Origin: Gymnorhina tibicen
Lineage: Eukaryota; Chordata; Aves; Passeriformes; Artamidae
NCBI GenBank assembly: GCA_013399875.1
Contig: VXAZ01003890.1
Location: 682,001-746,000 of the forward strand
Direction: 5' to 3'
DNA length: 64,000 nt
The translations under genes were made by a program, and so were the position numbers. Shown here in pieces: positions 45,663 through 57,399 of the stretch. The notes under the pieces were generated by a model. That model was not told the origin of the DNA. It did not search any database and was given only the letters and a program-made list of their open reading frames with translations. The first letter of the stretch is position 1; the number at the start of each line of letters is the position of its first letter.

Positions 45663-48600
45663 CTTGAGGATATGGCAAAACTTCCATTGGTTTAATGACT
45701 TGAAACTAAGGTCTTGGTAAAAAAAATAATCCTGCTCTTATTTGTGGATTTTTTGTCTCTGATTATATTTCAAATAGTATGCAAATACAGGTACTATGTC
45801 CTGCCATAACACATATTAAAGTGTGTGCTGTAATAAACACAACACATTAATTGTTTACGTTACAATTGCATACATTCATATTAATAAAATATATGTGATA
45901 TAATGCAATAAAAGTATATGGCAAGGATAATAATATATCACAATACATACTGGAACACATGTGATACAATCCCATAATAGACTTAATAATTTTTCAAAAT
46001 ACCTCTTTTCTGATTAATATCAAACAAAAATATGATCAGGAGTTGATGGGAGCGTAGTGTAAGAGATAAGAGATGAGGACGTTTTTACTAAAATGCATTA
46101 AATTGTAGCATGAGAAAATTCAAATATCATGGTCAAATATCAAGAAAACATCATAATGTATATTTGGAGCTACACCAAACAGGAAATGTCCTTTTTTCCT
46201 GACTTGCTAATACCATCTGCCTGAACAGCTCTGGCAGGAGAAGAGCTTCTGAAGGAAAGTGCTGGGACATGTAAGACCAGATTGGACAAAACCCAAGCAA
46301 AAATTCTGTATCAAAAAAATGATGGACTACAGAATTTAAAAGGCTTTTTTGGTCTCTGACTATGTACTATTTAGTGGCTTTGGATCTGAGTGGTAGAGCT
46401 TAATATTTAATACTGAAATATTTTGAAAAGTGTCATAAAAACGGTGCTGCTTTTGTATATTGCTCAAGACAGGACAGCGAAAGGGCCAGCTCAGCGTAGT
46501 GATGATTTTGCAGGACCTCACTGGCTCTCTTTACACTAAGTACAATCTCTGCCATGGAGCAGAGGGGAGGAGCAGCCCGACCAGCTGTGCTTTTACTGTA
46601 GTGTGTGCCACGTAGAGGTTTTTGACCCCATGATGCTCCTGACTAACCACTGAGGTTTTCTAGTGATGACAAAATCTTGCAGAGGAATGGAAGCTTCCAG
46701 AAGAAAAAGACTTACAGATTTGATAGTAGGAAGAGTGAGGAAATGAAGGATTTTATAGCAGGGAATTTATGCAAATAAGACAATAAAAATTCATGTTACA
46801 TGCAAAGTGAGCCTTTGCATTGTATGTAGAGTGTCTCCAGTTTTCTCAGATTATTGCGTTGATAGCTGAGAGAGAGAAAGGAGCATGGACAGTCAGGTGT
46901 AATCCCTGATTTGCATGTCCAGTCCTGGGCAGGATCTGCTTGCACACACAAGACATGGCTACAGGTAATGCTGTCACTCTTTAATCGAGTGTCCTATTTC
47001 TGTTAATCTTGGAAACACCAAATACCAAGGTACCCAGCATTCTTGCCCTCCAATATTTTTTTATATGGGCTTCTTAAGCACACTGTAAATGCTGGAAAGA
47101 ACAGCTGAGGCACTCAAAATTCTTGCAACGAGTGTATTTTCTTTCTAAAGGAGTAGGGAAATAATTTCCTAAATTTTATGGAAAACAACTGAAAGTGGTC
47201 ACCAATCTTGACATTCTCTTGAAAAAATGGGAAATGTTTAATATGTAGCAAGAATCTGTGCTGTAGGACAACTTTGTTCAGTGCTATCTGCAAGAACTGG
47301 GCAGGACAGGGAAGGTTCCCTTTTCACTTTCAGTGTGCCATAGAAGTGTCATCCAGACTAAGAAAGAGGAGTAGAGAATAGGGTTCTGAGTGGCAGTGAT
47401 TTCTCTTAAACTAATTGTTTCACTATTGACTGATGCCAGTGATCAGAGCAGCAAGTGCCCACTCACAGAAACGTACACACTGGGATAAGCCCAACAAACC
47501 TTCAATACAATGCAGTCTTTTGTAAAGGTATTGCTTCTAATTTAGAAGTGCTTTCTTTCTTTGTTTTAGTTGTTTGTGTGTTTTTTTCCCTCCATATTAT
47601 TCAAATCCCTTCACTATTCACAGAAGATAATGGTTGTTTCCTCCTTTATTGAAGTTATTATTATTTACCCCAGTGACGAGCTCTCTCGAGCAGTGAAATC
47701 TGTTTAAGAGTCAAGCAAGGTTTAGAGACGCTTGGATGCTTCACATCTCTCTTAGCTCCAGTGCGGATACAACTAACAACGATGACCAGAGAAACCAGCA
47801 ATGAGATTTCTCTGATTTGGGAAAGAATTTTACTTCAGTGGGAGCTGGGCTAAGCAATGGCAAGGCACAGGGGTAACTCCCACTGGCAGGGCAATCAAGC
47901 TGTTTCTGAATCTGACACGAAAGGCTCTGTTGGGAGTATCCAGAGCCCACGTGTACCACATCCAGCAGCTCATCCCACGCAACTCTGTAAACAACCCTCA
48001 GCTGGTAACAGATGTTCTCTGAGCCTCTTGAGCGGGCATTTTAACATACTCCAGCCTGCCACTTTTCAAGATGTTTGCTCTTAATCGATAGTACCTGCAT
48101 TTTCCAAAGGTTTTGGAATAGGAGCCCATTCTGTTTTCACTGTAAAAACAAACGTGCAGTAATATGGTGAGCTGCTCGTGTCAGGTGAATGTTGGGAAGA
48201 ATTAATCGAGATCTAAAGATCCAGTACAAAGCAGAGGCTCAATCAAAAGTGAGTCTGCAGAATGTCCTGACAAAAGCAACATATAGAGAATACTGACATT
48301 AAAAGGTGCTAAGAGTCCATCATTACAGATGAATACAGATATCCTAATTTCACTGACTTCTAAATTATTCTCATAGTATTGCACTTCTCTCTGCAGTTCT
48401 CTCCTTTGTCCTCTTTTCCTGTTGCTTTCATCTTCATGTGTGTATCATTGGCAAAAAAGGAGGAGGGTTGAGAATTGCTAATGCTGAGCTCTAGAAAATA
48501 TCTGGAAGGAAAACAGACTTTTCAGATCTGAAGCTGTCTAGATGCTTTCAGTACAGCATTTACCACAGCTGCCTTCTCCCTTCAGGATGCTTGAGAACTA

Positions 48601-51149
48601 CACCAGTGCAAGAATTGTAGTCCTTCTTTGAAATGCCCCTTTTATCTACAGATGCTTCGGTTTTCACTCTGATAGTTTAACACATATGGTAGTGCACAGC
48701 TCAAAACTCTAAGAAGTAAGTATTTTTCCAGATAAATTCTCACCAAACATTGATGAACCTTATTTTGCATTACAGAAAGAAAAGGAGGTTCTCAAAAGAG
48801 ATGGGCAAAATTCTATACATCAGTGATTCTGACATTTTATTTTCCCCACACTTTTGTGTTGGTGGTGCTTGATGATATCTTAGTGTTACTGCTTGATCTA
48901 ATTTCTTCCTAAGAATACCTGATAATAGCAGAGACCTAATAGGAAACATAAAAAAAGCCTGAAACCCAACCCCCAAGAAGCTCCTTGTCACCCAAACACT
49001 GCACAATAAATTGAGCTAATCATTTAAGAGACTAATTTTAAAGATGCTACATGTTAAAGAAAAGAGTTCATTATGTGTCAGTAAAAAATATTAAGTATCC
49101 GTGACCCAGGAGAAAAAAAAAAGAAATTGAATTTGACATCTGAGAGAAAACCCTTGGAATAAAAACAATTACGGCATTAATGTAAAAGGATTCAGCATTT
49201 TTTAATGTAATTGACCTTTGAAGCCTTATGAATCTATTTTACTCTTTTTTTTTATTTTTTTTTTTTATTTTTTTTTTAAGATTGCAAAGTATCTCTAAGA
49301 GCTCATTTGGGGAACATGACAATTTAGAAAATGGAAAACACATTTCTTAGCCTGACTTCAGTGCAGTTGCAGCCTCCCAGCATTATCTATGAGATAACAC
49401 TTCAGTGCTTGTGTTTTTCTGTTTCCCAGACTCAGACAGTTGCATCCCCAGATACCACGTAGGAACCCTGGGTGTTTGTGCAGCATTACGCTGTCTGCTT
49501 CACTCCTTCCCACCCCCAAATTGGATTAGGTCCATCATCCTTAAAGGCAAGGGATAGAACATGAATCATCTGTAGCACTAACTTTGAGAAAACTGTAAAG
49601 TGCTGTAGAGTTCCAGAAGCAGCTTTTAATAAATCCATCAGATCATCCTCAGACGCAGCCTGATGTAATGGTTTCCATGGGCAGTAAGTGTGATAATGAA
49701 ACCGTAGATAATGAATAACAAGATCCTAGTAGGATGCTACAATAGTAGAGGGTTTGGGAAGGCACTGTCAATCCTGGTGACACCTATTTATAATGTTTCA
49801 TTAGTGCAAATGTAACAAAGCATAAAGTAGGGTACAAGTCCTTGATGCCTTCCCTGACAGTTTCTTAGTGCACTTAAGCATTAGGGTATAACTTAGTGCA
49901 TTTTATCATTAAAAGGACTGGGTTCAGTTTCTTCTGAGAGACCTAGTGGCACAAAATAAATGTTGTTAGTTCCAGTCATTATTCCAAGATGTGGGTGATA
50001 TTTCTGCTCTAGAAAGTAGTCAGTCTATGGCTTGAAAGTGACCAGGACTTCACTGTAGTGGAAAGGGACAGCAAAGTCAGAAGGGCAAATTGCAACTTAC
50101 GAAATATCATGACACACTGCTATTGCCAAGGGATTCCAGCAGAAGTCAAGGACTCATTTCCTCTTCTTTTGTAGATGAGTATTCACTGATGGGGCACAGC
50201 AGCCTCCACTTTTTCCCCTTGAGGATTTCTATTCAGACTTGTAATTATGCAGATTTCATTCAAGCTAAACACAAATAGAAGTTTTTAATATCTTTATTAG
50301 CATTTTATTTCAGTCTACCACCCATACTACTTTTTTCTGACCCATCTTTCACCTTGACCCTTTTCAAAGTGCTGGTTCCTCTTGACATAGAGCCAAATGT
50401 CCATTCCACCTTGTGATATTCCAGGTATTCCTGTTCTGCATTTTGCTGAGTACTGTGCAGGGGAGAGACAGCTGAGACACCTTTCCATGAGCTCCATTGA
50501 ATGTTTGGGACAGCACAGTATAATGCACTGCATAAAGCACTCGAACTCCCATCCCTCTTTCACAAACCCTACTTTTTATATGTGCTTTTTCATCTATTAA
50601 ATCCACAATTAATTTAGTTAGGTTTGAAACACCTTCCTGTGTATTTGTTTCTGTGTATAAGAAAACAACTTTCTCACATCATCTGGCCCTGTACAATGGG
50701 TTAAATTCTGTCTTTCACACTGTTTATATAAAAAGGTTGGAGCCTGTAGGGCTTAGTGAAAACAACCTTAGCATCAAAGCCTGGTAGGAGAAGGTGTTGG
50801 GAGTAGTGGAATTATAGCATTGTGAAGAATTAAGGTTTACTGGACATCTACAGGCCTGTGAATGACTTTGGATGGCCTGTGAGGACATCTAGGGGAACAG
50901 CCAAAGAACTGATGTCTGTTTTGGACAAAAAAGCCTTGTCTGGAAGGTTCTGTTCCACAGTTAGTTCAAGCTAGAAACTGTGAAATCTGTTGATCAAGAT
51001 TAGGTAATTTCTGCTCTTCGGACTGATAGTGTTAAAGCTCTTTGCCCTGAAGGAGAAAAAATTGACCTTTTTTTAAACTTTTCATTGACTAGGATAACAA
51101 TGAATTGATATTTATTTAAGAAAGATATCTATTGGAATAATGACTTTTT
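45663..51149. other. Unique non-coding DNA, no gene seen
   Basis: 5.5 kb with no recognisable gene. The 45780-46020 part is very AT-rich with many AATA and ACACAT words. The 47820-48140 and 49650-49800 parts have balanced composition and might be conserved non-coding DNA, but I see no decisive motif. The T-rich run at 49245-49277 is listed separately. Confidence 0.5.
49245..49277 (+). repeat. T-rich low-complexity run
   Basis: Three runs of 9-12 T separated by single A residues over about 33 bases. Confidence 0.9.
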
Positions 51150-51433
51150 GCACAGGCAGAAAGTGATAGAGAAGGGAGAATGGTTTTAAACTAAAGGCAG
51201 ATAGACTTGGATTAGATATTAGGATGAAATTTTTACTGTGAGGGTGCTGAGACACTGGCATAGGTTGCCCAGAGGAGCTGTGACTACCCCAGCCCTGCAA
51301 GTGTTTGAGGCCAGGTTGGATAGGGCTTTGAAGTAACCTGGTCTAGAGGAAGCTGTCCCTGCCCATGGCAGGGGAGTTGGAACAAGATGATCTTTAAGTC
51401 CCTTCCAACCCAAACCATTCTGTGATTCTGTGT
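51150..51433 (+). mobile_element. CR1: CR1 LINE 3'-end fragment
   Basis: CACAGGCAGAAAGTGATAG, AATGGTTTTAAACTAAAGGC, TTTTACTGTGAGGGTGCTGA, AGGTTGCCCAGAGGAGCTGT, CCTGGTCTAGAGGAAGCTGT and AACAAGATGATCTTTAAGTC lead into CCCTTCCAACCCAAACCATT and CTGTGATTCTGTGTG. A well-preserved + strand copy, among the younger in the window. Confidence 0.96.
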
Positions 51434-53569
51434 GCCACCAGGAAAGGAGGTGGTTGCTCCACCATGACTTATTTTAAACCCAGTGTAATGCTAAAGACAT
51501 AATGGCAGTGTGTCAACATTTAGGAAATGTTGCTATGAATACATGCAGTACATTAGACTGCAGAAGAGTGTCCTGGGGGAATCACTGAAAACATTGCATC
51601 TCAAGACCACAACCTGCACACCATATCACACATAATTCTTCATAATATATTAAAAAAGACTTTTGTGGTAAGGAGGAAGAAGAAAATATGGTTCAATAAA
51701 TTCTTTATGTTGATTCCGAAACAAAAAGACCAAATATGTTGTTCTAATATAAGAGCTAGAAGAATAGGAATTTTATCAAATGGAGAGGTACTCTTTTTTT
51801 TAAAAAAAAACCCCACAAAACTTACTAAAAAAACACCCAAAAAGAAAATAATTAATTTGCTTCCAGGGAACTTTTTTTCAGTAGACTTGACATGAATAAT
51901 TAATAATTAATCTTATTCACATAAGTGAGAGGATTCACGATGTGCAGCCCTATTCATACAAGCAATGGAGCCATTTTAGCCGAAGTAATTAGCTAAGGGT
52001 GCTTTGGAAGCCTGTATCAACACCAAAAAATAAATCTGAATGTCTTGATTCCTGACCTAGTTCCTCAAGTTCAGGAAAATTTTCTCTTCTTTGTTTGAAG
52101 CTGATCTCTCTGATATGTTGCAGTGGTCAAAGATAATGATTATTCTTCCAAAAAAGAAAGAAGAAGATATTTAAGAATTGTAGAATTCTCACATCTATTT
52201 TCCGTATCTGATGAATATAAATGCTTTTTATAAAACTGAAATCTCTGATGACTGACTGTATTTCAAAATAAGATTTTTTATATTCTCTGGGAGAGCTTTT
52301 ACTTGCATAACAGAAAACAGATTTTAGTAGGATAACATTGGAACTAAAAGAAAATACATAAATATTTTGATATCTTAAAACCCCATGGAACAGCTATTCC
52401 AGAAGAACTCATGTTATTTGTGAGTCTTACTGCTCTTCTCTTTTCACCTCTTTGGGATCATACAAAATATATTTTCAGGCAAAAAAAATACTGAACCAAG
52501 AAAATCCCCCAAAAATTTGGGAATGAAAGAAGTAAGACCTCAAAGACTGTAAAATTAAAAATATTGGTGATATGCAGACTCACAAGATTCACAACAGGCT
52601 TGTGGAGAAAGAAGCATAGAATTTTATGGGTGTGTTAAATTACACAACATTTTAATGCAGTTTTAATATGAATTATCTATGAATTATGAATTCACACCTC
52701 AGAATTTAAATAAACTCAGTGGATAAAACAAAAGAAGTGTTATATAAATGAAAAGGACTATATTTTTAATATATAAATGAGGTAATATTTTATTTTAGAG
52801 AGGGATATAAACTTCTGTGTTCATGGAACTGGTTTTTCTTACTATTAAGAGTATGTCTTAAAGAAAAAAATTTTCTCTGCATTCTCTGAATTGTCAGAGG
52901 ATACTTACTGTGTATAGGTAGGTGCAACCCCACACACCCCACGGCCATTTGCTGCTGTGTGAATTGAGTATCTCCCTGATCCAGACAACTTACATAAGTT
53001 CTTTTAAACTGCAGCAATGAAATTATTCATAATGACAAAGAAGGGAACTGACCCAGTTTACTTGAAATGAGATTCCCCTCCTTCCCCCAAGCAATAGCTG
53101 ACACCAGCAAGTTTCACTTCAAACTGGGGTTAAGGAATTCTTTAAAACAGAAGAGCAAATTTACAGAAATAACCGTTGCAAATGGGAAACAGGCGTTTGT
53201 AAGCAAATGACAAGCTTGGGTTTTTTAAAGCTGATGTTATGAAGCTGATTGCACTCCTCAGTTATTTATATCTAAATGCCTCCACTCTTTAAATAGTGTC
53301 CATTTATATTTCAAGTGGCCTACATACACAACACTGGTGTTACACGGCTGCTCCACATGCATTGTAATTGAATTACTGAACTAAGTGCAGGCAGGAGTTG
53401 TGACTTCTGATACTGCATAGTTATTGCAGCCTAAAAAGGTCAGCAGAGATTAATTGTGAAATCAGACTGCTCCATTTGAGGAGGAATGACAAGAATAAAG
53501 CACCATAAATATCACCTTTCAAAGTCGTGACTGTTTTACCCTCCTGTACTCTTTATTTCGTGCAAGTGA
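51434..53569. other. AT-rich unique DNA, no gene seen
   Basis: Strongly AT-rich to 52800, with an A-rich tract containing ACCCC at about 51798-51840. The 52960-53545 part is less AT-extreme, non-repetitive and has homeodomain-like cores (TTGTAATTGAATTAC near 53362); it may be conserved non-coding DNA, which I could not test. No coding frame of interest. Confidence 0.5.
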
Positions 53570-53838
53570 ATCACAGAATTATAGAATCACAGAATGGCTT
53601 GGATTGGAAGGGACCTCAAAGATCATCCAGTTTCAACCTTCTGCCATGGGCAGGGACACCTTCCTCTAGACCAGGTTGCTCAAAGCCCCATCCAACTTGG
53701 ACTTGAACACTTCCAGGGATGTGGCATCCACAGCTTCTCTGGGCAACCTGTATCAGTGTCTCACACCCTCACAGTAAAAATTTCATCCTAATATCTAATC
53801 TGAATCTACCATCTTTTGTCTTGAAGCCATTTAAAAAC
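53570..53838 (-). mobile_element. CR1: CR1 LINE 3'-end fragment
   Basis: The + strand reads TCACAGAATTATAGAATCAC, GGCTTGGATTGGAAGGGACC, CTGCCATGGGCAGGGACACC, TAGACCAGGTTGCTCAAAGC, CACTTCCAGGGATGTGGCAT and CTCACAGTAAAAATTTCATC. It is a well-preserved minus-strand copy of the GGAAGGGACC subtype, with three tail-repeat units. Confidence 0.96.
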
Positions 53839-56729
53839 ATTAAACTAAAGTGAAGACGTGTTGTCTAGTGCCAGCTGTGCCTGGTGCCAGCTCAGGAGCA
53901 CAGGAGTTGGGAAATGGCAATTTCCCAATCTCTCTTGCTGAGTTGCATATTGCAAGAGTTTGCCAGGAAAAAAAGTTCAGCATTTGAGAGAGAAGGTGTT
54001 TCCTCTTTCATTTCAGGTTGGAAAAAGCATCTTTGGAAATCCTTGGTATGCCACTCTGGGGAGGAAGGAACTAGGCGCCTGGGATGTGGTTAGCCCATGG
54101 TTAAAATATTCACTGGTAACAGAGAAAATGTTTGACTGGGACAGAGAATTGAGGTTTCCTTCAGCTGCAGAGATCACAGAGGGCTTAATCATTAGTATAT
54201 TGGATACTGTAAAGTAGGTTTTCTCTCACTGGGAATTTTACCCTGAACACAAAAAAAATCTTTTCTGATTAAGATAAAGTTGGCACATTTCATCATGAAG
54301 TGGTTCAGTTAAGACAAAGTAGCATATTCTAAGGAGAATAATTTCACTGAAAAGATTTTAGTGAAAGCCAGATCGCTGCTTGAAACTTTTACAAAAATAG
54401 CTCCACAACAGGCAGATGTGGGATCATCTGTTTCCTCCATCCCCTGCTGTGTCCTCTTTCCGAAAAGTTACAGTTCCGGATATGATACAGGAGTCCCTCA
54501 CTGCCAGTCCTACATTCAGAGCATTATTCAATTTGAATAACTTACAGCATCTGAGTTTGCATTTACTTTCTAGGAACTATAAGGACTGCTTTCTTGACCT
54601 CTGCTCTACTAGAAATATTCTTCCTAAGGCAGATCCAAGAAGAATGTCTGGTGTATCCACAGTTTCTCTAGATAGTTGCCTTTCTGTGCCCAGCCTGGTC
54701 TTTCAATTCACAATATTCTCTTTCACTCCCACAGGTTTTACTCAGTTTGTTTTCCTGTTATTTCAGCTCAGAAGTATATATGTTTTCCTAAGTAACATAA
54801 ATTTCCTTAATGATCATCTTGTTTGAGAACAAATACCAGCCTATGTCTTACTCAGAGAGAACTGGGTTGTGGATTTACTTTTATTTATTTATTATTTTTT
54901 TAATTAGGACTGTAGGAGGCAGCCCTAATTGTTTCACTGGCAGATACAATCTGTACCTTTTGTTTCTCCTCTGATTATCCGGATGGCCATATGCATGGCT
55001 CCAGTGTGTGCATGCTGTATACATATATTCTGATAAATGAGTAGGAATTGCAGCCCCAAACATGGCATCTCACAATTTCAATGTCATTCTCATGGTAAGC
55101 AGAGCAAAAGAAAATGAACTGGGTAGATAATTTCAAGTTGAAAAAATGTATTTTATTTGGTTGATGACACATTTTTAACTTCAGTAAAGTTGCTACCAGC
55201 TACTGAGTGAGATATGTAAAAAGATTATAATATATGTCTGTGCTCTTCCCTGTAGAAGATTTTGTGAAAGCTTAACAGAGGCTGATCACATGGCAACTTG
55301 TTGGCTTTAAAGGCTGCCCAGAAATTGAATTTATAAGGGCTGAGAGATCAGGCCATGTTTCTGTAGCTTGTAAGTGCAGGTGACACACCTCTCAATTGGC
55401 AGGCCTGGGAGTCCCTGAGCTCTATAATGAATAATGTGTGACATGAATTGCCACTAAGATGTAGCAGAAAAATGCTGAGACCACATGATGGAGTCTCCTG
55501 CTGGTACAGCTCACCCTCAAGCTAACCTTGGGGAAACACTTTGAAATGGTAGCTGAATAACAAGGAAGCCAGTTTTTGTATGTCAGTGGTGTTTCAGACA
55601 CTGACTTAGCAACATTTAGAGTTGTTTCTTTGCTCAAACTTTTATATTCTGCTAAGAGACAACTACTGAGGAACACAGTATCTTGAAATGGCCACTGTCA
55701 CTTTTTGGCATTATTTTCCCAATGAGAAAGCAACATTTCCCTGAACCCATGCTCTAAAAACATCACTCTGTCATAATGACCTACAAAAAAATTGACTTGT
55801 TCACATGAGTTGCTGGGTCATTGTAGTCAAAGGCTCAAAAGTCAGTTCCCAATTTCCCACAGTATTGAGGAAAAATACTGGTAAAAGCAGAAAAAAAAGC
55901 ATGCTAGGGAAAAAAAAAGAGCTTCGAAGTCTTTCAGAATATTTTGCATACACCATTACACACATGTTAAAATTTTCAAAATAAACATCTTGGGACAATA
56001 TTGGCCAATACAAAATACTTACACAGATTTTTTAGGTTAAATTTAGAAGAAGTGCTATAAATTCTGACAGTTTCTATCAACAACTGAAGACAAGCCCATG
56101 AATTTAAACTGATTTAATAATGTCATGAACTCCACTTGTTCCCTTGCATATTCAAGATAGTTTTAAAGAAACCTTTCCTTTCAGGGAAACATAAGATGAG
56201 GTTCCTGCATTAATCAATGGTTTGTTTAAGCTGGCTCAAAGAGTATAGGAGGAGCTGAAGGCAGCTTTGTCTTGCCGTATGACTATCCAGAAGGCAAATA
56301 TGGTTCCTTAAACATTTACTGTATCCCAGTTCGTTAAGCTTGGAAAGCTACCAAGGGAATAGAAGATGCTTAAAAGGTCTGATAGACATGAATTACCTTG
56401 GAAAACTGAAGTAAGCAGATAAGGATCCCAACTTCTCTTTGTCTCTCATTTTGAGAAGACCTATTTAATTTAAATTATTTGGATGGAGTCAAAGGTGTGG
56501 GAAATTGGTGCAAGTAGCAATTTTTAAGAAATTTATAAATCAAAGAAAATCTAAATTCCAAAATTAAGCCATTCTATGGGCTGGGAATCCTTTGAAGTCA
56601 AATCAGGTTCTGACTAATAGTTTTTACTCTATGTATAGTACAACAGGATCTGTTTGTACTGTGACTCCCTCTCTCCCAGTGACAAACATGCACTTTTTAT
56701 GTTCACATGCACAATTTGTGCCCTTTCAC
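53839..56729. other. Unique non-coding DNA, no gene seen
   Basis: No gene or repeat recognised. The 136-codon frame at 54416-54826 lacks any domain and is rich in Phe, Leu and Ser, as expected from pyrimidine-rich DNA. A TTTATTTATTTATT stretch lies at about 54880-54900. Confidence 0.55.
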
Positions 56730-57045
56730 TTACACAGCGGACTCTTGACAGGACAATCCTTCGATGACCAGGTCTCTCTCCAGCCTTTCTCCATCCCTGC
56801 TGCCTCCAAGGGCCCACGTAAACAAATTGGGATGCTTTACACACCCTGTATTTACGGGCACCATTGCAACTCAAGATTAGAAATAAGGAAGAGGTCAGGC
56901 AATTTTGACGCATCCCTTCATCTTCTCGAATCCTTTGTCCACACTTTTGTTCATCTTCCCCATCTCCCCTGCCCCTGTGACACATCGCCGTCTCGTTGCT
57001 TGGTAACATCCTAGCACTGCTATGCACGCCGGCATCAACTGCTCC
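56730..57045. promoter_or_regulatory. CpG-enriched patch with X-box-like motif
   Basis: I count about eleven CpGs in roughly 300 bases (for example CAGCGGAC, TACGGGC, ATCGCCGTCTCG, ACGCCGGC), a clear excess over the CpG-poor surroundings. The motif GTTGCTTGGTAAC (56995-57007) fits the RFX X-box consensus GTNRCY-N-RGYAAC closely. Long overlapping frames on both strands (140 codons plus at 56592-57014, 191 codons minus at 56629-57204) result from low stop density and have no recognised domain. It could be a small unmethylated island or promoter of an unannotated transcript. Confidence 0.35.
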
Positions 57046-57302
57046 CTGCTTCCCCTTCCACTTGCTCAAAACACCCAGTCTAAAATCAGATGAGATTTCC
57101 TTCTCTCTGCTTCTGACAGACAAATCAATTTCAGAGGAAACATGGAAGGCTCTGTCAGAGGGTAAATTCTCAATTAAAGAAGAGAAATAGAGTAAGATAC
57201 ACATTCAGAAACAGCTGATTAACTGTGATGGGACTTCTATATGCTGATTATTTTGGATAGCTGATGGAAACCTAGCTACTGCGAAAAAGATGAAAAAGGT
57301 TA
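57046..57302. other. Non-coding spacer
   Basis: No feature recognised. Confidence 0.5.
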
Positions 57303-57399
57303 GGGAAAAAAAAGAAAGAAAAGAGTAAAAAAAGAAAAAAGAAGGAGAAAAAGAGGAGAAAGGAAAAAAAAAGGAGAAGGATGGAGAGAGAGAGAGAAA
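57303..57399 (+). repeat. Long homopurine tract
   Basis: About 97 bases of A and G on the + strand with only two T interruptions (57326 and 57382), including A runs, GGAGAA words and a (GA)n end. Such tracts can form intramolecular triplexes. Confidence 0.9.

Noticed and set aside
54416..54826. 136-codon open frame with hydrophobic C-terminal half
   Set aside because: Phe/Leu/Ser bias follows from pyrimidine-rich DNA; no signal peptide or domain organisation is convincing.
56629..57204. 191-codon minus-strand open frame, the longest not containing N
   Set aside because: Overlaps a 140-codon frame on the other strand, shows no recognisable domain, and lies in a locally CpG-rich patch where stop codons are less frequent. 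No splice or start context supports a gene.
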